DNA from: an uncultured Alphaproteobacteria bacterium
Lineage (GTDB): Bacteria > Pseudomonadota > Alphaproteobacteria > Micavibrionales > Micavibrionaceae
DNA length: 64,000 nucleotides
Direction: 5' to 3'
Assembly: GCA_937931645.1 (NCBI GenBank)
Contig: CALHAR010000002.1
Span: 1 to 64,000 of the forward strand
This document shows positions 37,574 through 45,469 of the stretch, one piece after another. The notes beneath the pieces were generated by a model. It saw nothing but the letters and a program-made list of their open reading frames with translations. It had not been told where the DNA came from and searched no databases. How positions within the stretch are numbered: the stretch's first letter is position 1; the number at the start of each line of letters is the position of its first letter. A program made the position numbers and the translations under genes.

Positions 37574-39004
37574 ATGTCTGCGCGTGTACTGGTTGTTGAT
37601 GATATTCTACCAAATGTAAAGTTACTGGAAGCTAAACTTGCCAGTGAATATTATGATGTTTTAACGGCAACAAGCGGGCAAGAGGCTTTAGAGAAAGTTG
37701 AGCGTGATGCTCCCGATATAGTCCTTTTGGATGTGATGATGCCTGGTATGGACGGGTTTGAAGTTTGTAGCATTATTAAATCTAACCCTTTATACGCGCA
37801 TATTCCTGTTGTGATGGTGACTGCGCTGACAGATGCGGCAGATCGTGTGCGCGGACTTGAAGCTGGCGCTGATGACTTTTTGAGTAAGCCGTTAAATGAT
37901 ACAGCATTGATGGCGCGTGTGCGCTCGTTGGTTCGTTTGAAAATGACGGTTGATGAATGGCGTGTCCGTGAAAATACGGCAACTCAATTAGGCGTTGTTG
38001 ATAAGAGTGGTACGGCGATGAACGAGCCTGTTGAAAATGCGCGTATTCTTGTGGTTGATGACCAGGAGTATGATAGCGAAAAGTTTGTTGAAACACTTAA
38101 AGTTGATAATGATACGGTTGAAGTTGTAACAACTGGTGCCGATGCGATGGATCTTGTGATCGCCCAAGATTACGATTTAATGGCAATTAGTTTGAATTTA
38201 ATGTCCGAAGATGGGCTTCGTTTATGTTCACATATACGGTCGTCCGAGCGCTCTCGCTCTGTTCCTATTTTAATGGTGGCGGGTGATGAAGATATGTCAC
38301 GTATTGCTCATGGTTTGGAGATTGGTGCTCATGATTATATTCTGCGCCCTGTTGATAGGAACGAGCTGTTGGCGCGTGTACGGACGCAAGTGCGCCGTAA
38401 AAGATTTCAAGAACGCTTGCGTTCTAGTTATGAGATAAGCCTATCTATGGCGCTGACTGACTCATTAACAGGGCTTTATAATCGTCGCTATTTTGAAGTT
38501 CATTTGCAAAAATTATTACAGAAAAATGAAACCAGTAGAAAATCACTAGGAATTTTGATGATAGATATTGATCATTTTAAAGCCGTTAATGATACGCATG
38601 GTCATGCGGTTGGTGATGAAATATTAAAAGAATTTTCTGAAAGGCTTCAAGATAAGTTGCGTGGTTTTGATATGGTTGCCCGTTTGGGCGGTGAGGAGTT
38701 CGTGGCTTTACTACCTGATGTGAGTGAAGAGATGGCGCATATTGTCGCTGAGCGTCTTCGTTCCGCGATTGCAGATAAACCGTTCACTTGTAAAGTCCCT
38801 GACGGCAGCTTAAGCATTACAGCGTCTGTTGGTGGTACTATTGTTGAAAAAGGAACTGTTGCAGACCCTGATGAAGCGATGAAGCAGGCCGATGATTCCT
38901 TGTATAAAGCAAAGCATGAAGGCAGAAACTTAAGTTATTTCCATGCAACGGGCAAACTTAACCCTGAAGATTTTGTTCCTGAACCAAGGATGTTCTTGGA
39001 TTAA
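37574..39004 (+). CDS. pleD: Diguanylate cyclase response regulator PleD
   Basis: A 476-residue protein with two receiver domains and a GGDEF output domain. Receiver 1 (~3-125) has phospho-Asp in IVLLDVMMPGMDG and is intact. Receiver 2 (~152-275) is the degenerate dimerisation module (YDLMAISLNLMSEDG, no Asp at the phospho-site position). The cyclase domain carries MIDIDHFKAVNDTHGH and RLGGEEFVALL, with I-site RGFD five residues upstream. It makes c-di-GMP after phosphorylation and acts at the developing cell pole. It follows divK after 27 bases. Its last 47 bases overlap the convergent transporter gene. Confidence 0.95.
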   Translation: MSARVLVVDDILPNVKLLEAKLASEYYDVLTATSGQEALEKVERDAPDIVLLDVMMPGMDGFEVCSIIKSNPLYAHIPVVMVTALTDAADRVRGLEAGADDFLSKPLNDTALMARVRSLVRLKMTVDEWRVRENTATQLGVVDKSGTAMNEPVENARILVVDDQEYDSEKFVETLKVDNDTVEVVTTGADAMDLVIAQDYDLMAISLNLMSEDGLRLCSHIRSSERSRSVPILMVAGDEDMSRIAHGLEIGAHDYILRPVDRNELLARVRTQVRRKRFQERLRSSYEISLSMALTDSLTGLYNRRYFEVHLQKLLQKNETSRKSLGILMIDIDHFKAVNDTHGHAVGDEILKEFSERLQDKLRGFDMVARLGGEEFVALLPDVSEEMAHIVAERLRSAIADKPFTCKVPDGSLSITASVGGTIVEKGTVADPDEAMKQADDSLYKAKHEGRNLSYFHATGKLNPEDFVPEPRMFLD

Positions 39005-39635
39005 ATCTTTTGATGATCCATACTCCTGCGTACACAAGTGGTGTATCTAATAGTGCTAAGATCATATAAAAAATATAAGCACTAATTGTAAGCTGTAAAA
39101 TAACTGGTGGTTCATAATGCCCCCAAAATCCAACAAAATTATAGATAGTACAATCAAATAATTTTGAAATTATTGTTGATCCGTTGTTACGGAACCACAA
39201 GTGTTTTCCTTTTGTTATCTTACGAAGATATTCGAAAAGATAAATATCAATATGTTGCGCTACTAGGAAACATAAAAACCCAGCGGTTATTAACTGTAAC
39301 CCCAGTCCAAATACATCATTATATGATTGTTCATATTCCCAGTTTGAATCTGCGGGTAACGCCATGTCAAAAGAAACTAAACCAAAGACTACAGCCATTG
39401 CAATAAATCCACAGTACATAATTTTTCGTGCGAACTGCTTTCCGTATATTTCGCTGGTGATATCCGTACAGACATAAGTAAACGATGCGGCAAAATACCC
39501 CCCTGGAATAATTAACCCCCAAAGATCGATGATTTTGATACCTTGTACGACGCAAATTGTTATCGCTGAGACATAGATTGTAATAAGTACGCAAAATGGA
39601 AACAGTGAGTGTTGAGTAAGATCGTGATTTTTCAT
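38958..39635 (-). CDS. VUT-family (YhhQ-like) queuosine-precursor transporter
   Basis: A 225-residue protein with about six hydrophobic helices. Family motifs are visible: YVCTDITSEIYGKQFARK (~55-72), QHIDIYLFEYLRKITKGKHLWFRNNGST (~130-157), then SKLFDCTIYNFVGFWG, where relatives usually have SQ..DT. The family takes up 7-cyano-7-deazaguanine or 7-aminomethyl analogues for queuosine synthesis. No clear preQ1 riboswitch is seen upstream. It overlaps pleD by 47 bases and is divergent from the XRE regulator, with a palindrome between. Confidence 0.85.
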   Translation of the reverse strand: MKNHDLTQHSLFPFCVLITIYVSAITICVVQGIKIIDLWGLIIPGGYFAASFTYVCTDITSEIYGKQFARKIMYCGFIAMAVVFGLVSFDMALPADSNWEYEQSYNDVFGLGLQLITAGFLCFLVAQHIDIYLFEYLRKITKGKHLWFRNNGSTIISKLFDCTIYNFVGFWGHYEPPVILQLTISAYIFYMILALLDTPLVYAGVWIIKRFNPRTSLVQEQNLQG

Positions 39636-39702
39636 TGAAACCTCTGATTTAAAATAAAAATCAATATTGTTTTTTGGAAAATAAAAATCTATATAAATAG
39701 TA

Positions 39703-39717
39703 AATAGTATAACTATT
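39703..39717. promoter_or_regulatory. Palindrome, possible operator between transporter and XRE regulator
   Basis: AATAGT-ATA-ACTATT, a perfect six-base inverted repeat with a three-base centre. It lies 37 bases before the XRE gene start and 68 bases before the transporter start, in an AT-rich divergent region. It could be the binding site of the adjacent regulator; unproven. Confidence 0.4.
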
Positions 39718-39753
39718 ATTGTATTTTGTACCTTTTTTAGATATGTTTAAGGT

Positions 39754-40455
39754 ATGATTTCCGTAGAACAAATACGTGGTGCACGCGGTCTTTTAGGATG
39801 GACACAACTTGATTTAGCAAGAAATTGTGGGCTGTCTAAGACTGTGATGAACAATCTTGAACGTCAACTTGTAACGCCACGTTTAAGAACCCTCGAAACT
39901 ATTAAAAGAAAATTGGAAGAACATGGTATCGAATTTTCAGGGGCTTATGGTGTGAATCTTTGTAACGATATTTTTAAAGTTAATATTTATGAAGGAAAGG
40001 ATAGTTTTCCACGCTATATGCAAGATATAATTGATAAGGTTAAGGGTACCAATATTGAACCGGTTCATTTTAATGTTGATGATCAAATTGTGTTAAATCA
40101 AGGTTATGAGGATATATACTTTCAATATTTCTCTGACTTAAGGCGCTATGGTATTCACGAACGTGTTTTGACTCGTGAGGGAGACAGAGTGCGTTATGCT
40201 CCGTATGATACGTCTACATATAAATGGATGCCGAAAGACTTATTTTCACAAAATGGATATTCTATTTATGGCGACACGTATAGTATTTTTATATATGGGA
40301 AAACAAACCGTGTTATTAATATTCAAAACCCGATGGTTGCCGAAATTCATATGCGACAGTTTGATGCCGCATGGAAAATTTCAAAAAATATGCCTAAGGT
40401 AGAACCTCGTTATAATAGTTATGCTGTTAATAATAAAAAAGGCGCTTCGAAGTGA
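39754..40455 (+). CDS. XRE-family regulator with TrmB-like C-terminal domain
   Basis: A 233-residue protein. The N-terminal helix-turn-helix (~3-62) reads IRGARGLLGWTQLDLARNCGLSKTVMNNLE, a standard XRE fold. The C-terminal ~150 residues end in GDTYSIFIYGKTNRVINIQNPMVAEIHMRQFDAAW, which resembles the effector end of TrmB/PLD-like transcription regulators. I therefore read it as a ligand-responsive repressor, ligand unknown. It is divergent from the VUT transporter and may control it and itself. Its 3' end overlaps a terminator that serves the convergent rpmG. Confidence 0.75.
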   Translation: MISVEQIRGARGLLGWTQLDLARNCGLSKTVMNNLERQLVTPRLRTLETIKRKLEEHGIEFSGAYGVNLCNDIFKVNIYEGKDSFPRYMQDIIDKVKGTNIEPVHFNVDDQIVLNQGYEDIYFQYFSDLRRYGIHERVLTREGDRVRYAPYDTSTYKWMPKDLFSQNGYSIYGDTYSIFIYGKTNRVINIQNPMVAEIHMRQFDAAWKISKNMPKVEPRYNSYAVNNKKGASK

Positions 40456-40461
40456 GCGCCT
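40433..40461 (-). terminator. Terminator of rpmG overlapping the XRE gene end
   Basis: A seven-base-pair stem (aggcgct 40440-40446, agcgcct 40455-40461) with an eight-base loop. Read on the minus strand it is followed by a T run (40434-40440). It lies 26 bases after the rpmG stop. On the plus strand a weaker T-rich stretch also follows, so it may serve both genes. Confidence 0.75.
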
Positions 40462-40486
40462 GATTTGAATTTTTCTGTTTAGAAAA

Positions 40487-40696
40487 TTAATTTTTCTTAT
40501 GAGGAGGCATTTTCTTTTCTTCGAAAAGAACGTGCGCGCCGCGCTTACCCGTTTTCTCATTGGTTGCCCAAGGATCATACTTCATCATTTTCAGCTTTTC
40601 AGTTACTGTTTTTGGATTTTTCTTTTTGTAATAGCGGTATCCTGTTCCTGCGGAACTTTCCATACGTACTTTTACTGCATTGCTGTTTTTAGCCAT
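40487..40696 (-). CDS. rpmG: 50S ribosomal protein L33
   Basis: A 69-residue L33. Family core: VKVRMESSAGTGYRYYKKKNPKTVTEKLKMMKYDP. Typical bacterial L33 is about 55 residues and continues YDPVARKHVxFKExKIK. Here the YDP is followed by an insertion (WATNEKTGKRG) before AHVLFEEKKM, and there is a short basic tail. The zinc-binding Cys pairs of some L33 are absent, as in the Cys-minus form. rnr lies just upstream on the same strand, as in other alphaproteobacteria. Confidence 0.9.
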   Translation of the reverse strand: MAKNSNAVKVRMESSAGTGYRYYKKKNPKTVTEKLKMMKYDPWATNEKTGKRGAHVLFEEKKMPPHKKN

Positions 40697-40793
40697 TTTA
40701 AATCTCTATATAGTTTATTCAAATTATCCGCTGAAAATAAGGATTTCTGACCTCAAGTCAAGGGATGAATATGTGTATAGGCGTGAATTTATC

Positions 40794-43076
40794 CTATTTC
40801 TTTGGTTTCTTTGGTTTTTTATGCTTTCGCGAGGAGGTTTTACCAGGAGTTTTATTCCCTTTTTTGTTGAATTTCTTACCCTTTTTCCTGTCTCCACCTC
40901 TGCCCGAGCCATAGGTTTTAACCTTTTTAAACTTAATGCCTGCTATGTCGGCGCTATCACTATTTGCAGGCTCAAAGATAGAGGAGCCTGTCAGGCCATC
41001 GGCTTCTTTTAACCGTATTCTTATGGGCGCGCCAAGACGGTAAATGCGCTTATGTTTACGTCCAACAAGCGCATGCTGTTTCTCATCATGGATGTAATAA
41101 TCATCAGGAAGCGAGCGCATAGGGATGAGGCCATCAGCTCCATTTTCATCTAAAGTAATAAAAAGACCAAAGCGGGTAACACCATTAATAACGCCAGTAA
41201 ATTCTGCGCCGATACGTTCTGACATCCATGCCGCCGTAAAGCGGTCAACGGCATTACGCTCTGCGCTTGAGCTGGTGCGCTCAGTCGTTGATATATGATC
41301 TGCTTTTTCAATGAGGGTTACGTTCTCCTCATCGCTCAAGCCACCTTCGCCAAGCCCATAGGCGCGAATAAGGGAGCGATGAACCAGTAGGTCGGCATAA
41401 CGACGAATAGGGGAAGTAAAATGTGCGTAACGTCTTAACGCTAAACCAAAATGCCCAATATTTTCAGGGTGGTAAATGGCTTGGGATTGCGTACGTAATA
41501 TTACTTGAGAGATAAGTTGCGAATACTCCATCTTAGAGGATTTTTGGAGGAGTTGATTGATTTGAGAAGGTCTGGCAATCCCGCCCTTTGCGAGTGAAAG
41601 GCCAAAGGCCTCTAAGAAGTCGCGCGCGGAATCAAGCTTGTCAGAAGAGGGTTTATCATGAACACGATAGACGCAAGGGGCGCGCTTGGCCTCTAAGGCT
41701 TTCGCGGCGGCAACATTGGATAAAACCATAAATTCTTCGATGAGCTTATGGGCATCAAGGCGGTTACGTTTTGTAACACCTGTCATCTTTCCTTTATCGT
41801 TAATGAGTATTTGACGTTCAGGCAGGTCAAGATCTAACGCACCACGTTTTTGGCGCGCTTTATCCAGAACGGCATAAGCCTCGTAAAGAGGGGTGATAAC
41901 ATCCTTCATTAAATCTGCTGTAACATCATCTGTTAAACCATCTTTAGCGGCTTGCACTTGTTCGTATGTCAGACGCGCATGAGAGCACATAAGGCCGCGA
42001 AAGACTTTATATTTTGTTAGTTCGCCATGGTCGTTAATCCACATGTGGAACCCAATACAGGCGCGGTCAACTTTGGGCATGATAGAACACATGTCGTTTG
42101 ATAAGGCTTCGGGTAACATAGGGACGACACGATCAGGGAAGTAGGTAGAGTTACCTCGTTTATAAGCTTCGCGATCAATGATAGAGCCGGGGCGAACGTA
42201 ATGAGCAACATCAGCAATGGCAACGATGAGGTGAAAGCCCCCACCTTCGGCTTCGGGGCGCTTTTCGGCAAAAACAGCATCATCAAAGTCACGCGCATCT
42301 GCACCATCAATGGTAACAAGAGGAATGGAGCGTAAATCTTCACGCTTACCAAGGGGAGGAACTTTCAGCCCTTTGGCAGCGTCTTCTACTTTATCAAGAA
42401 AGTTTTCATGCAATCCCGCCTCATGAAGCGCGATACGGCTTATTGCGTTTATATCATCACGATGGCCAAGGACTTCGGAGACTTTGGCGCTACGACGTTT
42501 GATGGAACGAGAGCTTGCAACATGGGCGATAACGAGGTCACCTGGTTTTGCTCCCTTTAAATCAGCTTCGCCGACATCAAAATCATATTTTGCTTTTTTG
42601 TCGACGGGCTGGAGGAGGTAGCCTTTTGCGGTTTTAGCAATCTGCCCTAATATTGTGGCGCGCTCTTTATCAATACGGCGTATAATAGAGCCTTCATAAA
42701 GGGTCTCATTATATTTTTTAAGTTTGGCGAGGGCGCGGTCACCTACTTTCATTGGTGTATTTGAGATTAATTCGATACGTGGTTTAGGCCCTTGGAGAGC
42801 GTCATCCCAATCAAGAGGTTCAGCAAATAAATCACCGTCAGTATCAATCTCGGTGATTTGAATCATGGTAACGCTGGGTAGGGTATTGGGCACGCTATAG
42901 GCTTGTTTTTCCCCTTTGACGATTTTACCGTCCTCTTCTAATTGGCGCAGATATTGTTTTAAGATTTTGCGGTCATCACCTTTGATATTGAAAGCTTTAA
43001 CAATGTCACGCTTTGTTAGAGGACTATCGCTATCCGCGATATGTTTGTATATTTCATTGATATGGGGGAATGTCAT
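40794..43076 (-). CDS. rnr: Ribonuclease R
   Basis: A 760-residue 3'-5' exoribonuclease starting at the ATG at 43076 (MTFPHINEIYKHI); an in-frame TTG at 43112 is less likely. It has an N-terminal winged-helix and cold-shock domains, and the RNB catalytic domain with TIDGADARDFDDAVFAE (the Asp cluster) and AIADVAHYVRPGS. ...YRVHDKPS and RRYAHFTSPIRRYADLLVHR follow, then an S1 domain (GAEFTGVINGVTRFGLFITLDE). The tail is very basic (KKGKKFNKKGNKTPGKTSSRKHKKPKKPKK region), as in E. coli RNase R. It degrades structured RNA. Confidence 0.95.
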   Translation of the reverse strand: MTFPHINEIYKHIADSDSPLTKRDIVKAFNIKGDDRKILKQYLRQLEEDGKIVKGEKQAYSVPNTLPSVTMIQITEIDTDGDLFAEPLDWDDALQGPKPRIELISNTPMKVGDRALAKLKKYNETLYEGSIIRRIDKERATILGQIAKTAKGYLLQPVDKKAKYDFDVGEADLKGAKPGDLVIAHVASSRSIKRRSAKVSEVLGHRDDINAISRIALHEAGLHENFLDKVEDAAKGLKVPPLGKREDLRSIPLVTIDGADARDFDDAVFAEKRPEAEGGGFHLIVAIADVAHYVRPGSIIDREAYKRGNSTYFPDRVVPMLPEALSNDMCSIMPKVDRACIGFHMWINDHGELTKYKVFRGLMCSHARLTYEQVQAAKDGLTDDVTADLMKDVITPLYEAYAVLDKARQKRGALDLDLPERQILINDKGKMTGVTKRNRLDAHKLIEEFMVLSNVAAAKALEAKRAPCVYRVHDKPSSDKLDSARDFLEAFGLSLAKGGIARPSQINQLLQKSSKMEYSQLISQVILRTQSQAIYHPENIGHFGLALRRYAHFTSPIRRYADLLVHRSLIRAYGLGEGGLSDEENVTLIEKADHISTTERTSSSAERNAVDRFTAAWMSERIGAEFTGVINGVTRFGLFITLDENGADGLIPMRSLPDDYYIHDEKQHALVGRKHKRIYRLGAPIRIRLKEADGLTGSSIFEPANSDSADIAGIKFKKVKTYGSGRGGDRKKGKKFNKKGNKTPGKTSSRKHKKPKKPKK

Positions 43077-43138
43077 GAATTGATTGTAGCGGTTAGTTCT
43101 GTTATTCCTCAATATGTATTTAAGAAAAGGATAGGCTT

Positions 43139-44143
43139 ATGCAGAAGATACTGGTTACTGGCGCGGCGGGCTTTATAGGGTTTCATTTGGTACGGAAGTT
43201 ATGCGCCAATGGGGCGCACGTATTGGGCTATGATAATGTGAATGATTATTATGACGTGAGTTTGAAAGAAGCACGCTTAGCAGAGCTGAAAAAGCTGGAG
43301 AATTTTGAGTTTATTAAGGCTGATCTGGAAGATGAAACCACGATGGAGCGTTCCTTTGCTGAGTTTAAGCCAGAAATTGTTATTCACTTGGCGGCGCAAG
43401 CAGGAGTGAGGTATTCGCTCGACCAGCCACGGAAATATATTTCCAGCAACATCATGGGCTTTATGAATATCCTTGAAGGCTGCCGTCATCATGACGTTAA
43501 ACATTTAGTGTTTGCGTCCTCTTCTTCGGTTTATGGGGCTAACAAGAAAGTACCATTTAGTGAAAATGATAATGTAGATCATCCAGTTAGCCTGTATGCC
43601 GCAACCAAAAAATCAAATGAGTTGATGGCGCATAGCTACGCGCATCTTTATGATCTGCCGTGTACGGGTTTGCGCTTCTTTACCGTTTATGGCCCATGGG
43701 GACGTCCTGATATGGCTTATTTTAAGTTTGCCAATAAGATCATGAAGGGTGAACCGATAGATGTTTACAACCATGGAGATATGAAGCGGGACTTCACTTA
43801 CATTGATGATATTGTCGATGGTATTATTAAATCTTCAATTAGTATTCCGCGCAATATCGCTACGACAGTTGAGGATAAAGTGGACGGCACAAAAAGCAAC
43901 GCTCCGTACCGTATCTATAATATAGGCAATAATAATCCTGAAAATTTGATGGATATGATTGGTTTGTTGGAAGAGGCGCTGGGTAAAAAAGCAGAGATAA
44001 ATATGCTGCCGATGCAGCCGGGGGATGTTTATTCAACCTATGCTGATATTGAACAGTTAAATCAATCTGTTGGATTCAAACCTTCTACAGATTTAAAAGA
44101 CGGTATTTCCTATTTTGTTGATTGGTATCAGAAATACTATTGA
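43139..44143 (+). CDS. NAD-dependent sugar epimerase, probable UDP-glucuronate 4-epimerase
   Basis: A 334-residue extended short-chain dehydrogenase. The NAD-binding motif is TGAAGFIGFHL (~7-17), the catalytic triad includes SSSSVYG and YAATKKSNE (Tyr, Lys), and GLRFFTVYGPWGRPDMAYFKF is typical of UDP-glucuronate epimerases that supply UDP-galacturonate for surface polysaccharide. It stands alone here, divergent from rnr and separated from any polysaccharide cluster. The exact substrate is inferred from this wording. Confidence 0.85.
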   Translation: MQKILVTGAAGFIGFHLVRKLCANGAHVLGYDNVNDYYDVSLKEARLAELKKLENFEFIKADLEDETTMERSFAEFKPEIVIHLAAQAGVRYSLDQPRKYISSNIMGFMNILEGCRHHDVKHLVFASSSSVYGANKKVPFSENDNVDHPVSLYAATKKSNELMAHSYAHLYDLPCTGLRFFTVYGPWGRPDMAYFKFANKIMKGEPIDVYNHGDMKRDFTYIDDIVDGIIKSSISIPRNIATTVEDKVDGTKSNAPYRIYNIGNNNPENLMDMIGLLEEALGKKAEINMLPMQPGDVYSTYADIEQLNQSVGFKPSTDLKDGISYFVDWYQKYY

Positions 44144-44243
44144 ACTTATCCTAAGTTAAAAAAATTACGATCTTTCTATTTGTAACTAAAGAGTGATTTC
44201 TCTCGTATTCCTTATGTATCTATTTCATAAAAGGAGAAAAATC

Positions 44244-44930
44244 ATGAAAAAAGTACTTTTAACAGGCGTTGCCGCAGTGGCGATGCTCCCTTTTTCTGCG
44301 CAAGCAGAAGATAATTTTTACGTGTCTGGAGCGATAGGTTATAGTTTCGCGCAGGATGTGAATGCAGCCCCGTCTGAGCCAGGACCTATTGGAGCGGGTA
44401 TCAATGTAGATCTCGACTCTGATGTTGCTTATACTGCAGCGGTTGGTTACAGCGTTGATTTAGACGGACCATTAGACCCTCGTTTTGAATTTGAATATTC
44501 ATATCGTGAAAACGATATTGATCAAATTAACATTAATGGTAACAATACTTCAAATAACGGCCCCGCTGGCGGTGATTTTGAAGTTCAAACATATATGGTA
44601 AATGCTCTTGTCGATTATGATACGGGAACTGGCTTTAAGCCTTACCTTGGCGTTGGTGTTGGTGTAGCTGATATTGAAGCGAACGGAAACTACCTTAATG
44701 GTGGTGGTGTTCAATTTAATTTACGTGACAGTGATACTGTTTTTGCCGCTCAGGCCATTGTTGGTACTTCTTATGAGCTTGCTAACAATATTGAAGTGTT
44801 TGGTGATGCGCGCTATCTCGCAACATCAGAAGCTGAGTTTGAAAGAGCAAATGCATTGGGCGCAACAACGGGTCATGATGGTGACTTCGATGCCTTTACA
44901 ATCAGTACGGGTGTTCGTTATAAATTTTAA
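44244..44930 (+). CDS. Outer-membrane beta-barrel protein
   Basis: The start is the ATG at 44244 behind GGAG (ggagaaaaatc); a longer start at 44193 is not supported. The 228-residue product has a signal peptide (KKVLLTGVAAVAMLPFSAQA) and alternating-pattern strands, such as YVSGAIGYSFA, VAYTAAVGYSVD, RFEFEYSYREND, KPYLGVGVGVADI and IEVFGDARYL. It ends in a terminal aromatic strand (FTISTGVRYKF), the outer-membrane insertion signature. It belongs to the opacity/OmpA-barrel type of eight-stranded proteins. Function unknown. A terminator follows, so it is monocistronic. Confidence 0.85.
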   Translation: MKKVLLTGVAAVAMLPFSAQAEDNFYVSGAIGYSFAQDVNAAPSEPGPIGAGINVDLDSDVAYTAAVGYSVDLDGPLDPRFEFEYSYRENDIDQININGNNTSNNGPAGGDFEVQTYMVNALVDYDTGTGFKPYLGVGVGVADIEANGNYLNGGGVQFNLRDSDTVFAAQAIVGTSYELANNIEVFGDARYLATSEAEFERANALGATTGHDGDFDAFTISTGVRYKF

Positions 44931-44954
44931 GAGTGCCGTGCTTTAATATAATCC

Positions 44955-44986
44955 TAAAAAAAACCGCTCATTGGAGCGGGTTTTTC
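44955..44986 (+). terminator. Terminator after the beta-barrel gene
   Basis: A six-base-pair stem (ccgctc 44964-44969, gagcgg 44974-44979) with a four-base loop and T run from 44981, 25 bases after the stop. Confidence 0.85.
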
Positions 44987-44993
44987 TATATAT

Positions 44994-45055
44994 GTCGTCA
45001 TTGCGAGGGCTGAAAGGCCGAACTAATCTACCTTTAGTTCAGGATGGGTTGCCGC
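44994..45055. repeat. REP-like palindromic unit
   Basis: Starts gtcgtcattgcgagggc and ends gatgggttgccgca, like the common 'CGTCATTGCGAGG...GATTGCTTCG' intergenic palindromes. It contains a perfect seven-base-pair stem gaactaa/ttagttc (45020-45040). It shares tcattgcgag with the reverse complement of the unit at 33996-34034. Confidence 0.55.
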
Positions 45056-45111
45056 AGTTGCTAAATTTTTTCTTCGTAGACTTTTTAGCGCGTTTTTTAG
45101 TCGTTGTTTCT

Positions 45112-45225
45112 TTAAATAACTTTTTTAAGAATTTTGCTGACCACTTCTTCTATCGGCGCAGTAGAATCTATGATTGTCCCGTTTTTAGGAATGCCTCTTT
45201 TGGTTTCATGGAGTTGCGCGATAAG
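45112..45225 (-). pseudogene. Decayed duplicate of the C-terminal end of the adjacent P-loop kinase
   Basis: Translated on the minus strand it gives LIAQLHETKRGIPKNGTIID plus STAPIEEVVSKILKKVI and a stop. The intact gene at 45470-46003 ends LIAQLHETKRNFPKNGTVID plus STAPIEEVVNKILEMVS. By hand alignment 89 of 108 bases and 30 of 36 residues agree. The similarity stops abruptly upstream of the LIAQ codons, so the rest of the copy, including its Walker motif, is gone. Confidence 0.85.
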
Positions 45226-45469
45226 CCTGGCTCTGACCTATGTTATGCCAGAGTAAGCAATATATAAAGCATCCTCGCATTTACACGTATGATGGCTTTT
45301 AATAATAAAAGGCGCGCCTTTTGAGGCCGTTCCTTTTTTGCACAAAATAATCTAATGCTGGATTTTTATATTTATGAGAGGAAGCCCATAATCCCAACGC
45401 TCTACGATGATCTTGTGCGACCAGTCAAGAATAATAGTAGACTTATATTCCTATATTGTCAAGAGTTTT

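Larger units (their letters stand above)
44987..45469. other. Gene-free region with repeat and gene remnants
   Basis: With the preceding terminator this is a gap of about 540 bases without an intact gene. From left to right it holds a REP-like unit, a Lys-coding stretch on the minus strand (45060-45111), a decayed copy of the 3' end of the neighbouring kinase gene (45112-45225), and unassigned AT-rich DNA with a perfect 16-base palindrome AAAAGGCGCGCCTTTT near 45307-45322. Short open frames here on either strand look like shadows or debris. Confidence 0.7.

Noticed and set aside
39636-39753. preQ1 riboswitch before the queuosine-precursor-type transporter
   Set aside because: The AT-rich leader shows no preQ1-I or preQ1-II core that I can recognise.
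44971-45267. 98-residue plus-strand frame in the gene-free region
   Set aside because: It runs through a REP-like unit and antisense to a decayed gene fragment, with no ribosome site.
45307-45322. Palindrome AAAAGGCGCGCCTTTT as a terminator
   Set aside because: It is a perfect palindrome without loop and belongs to no adjacent gene end; left as an unexplained palindrome.
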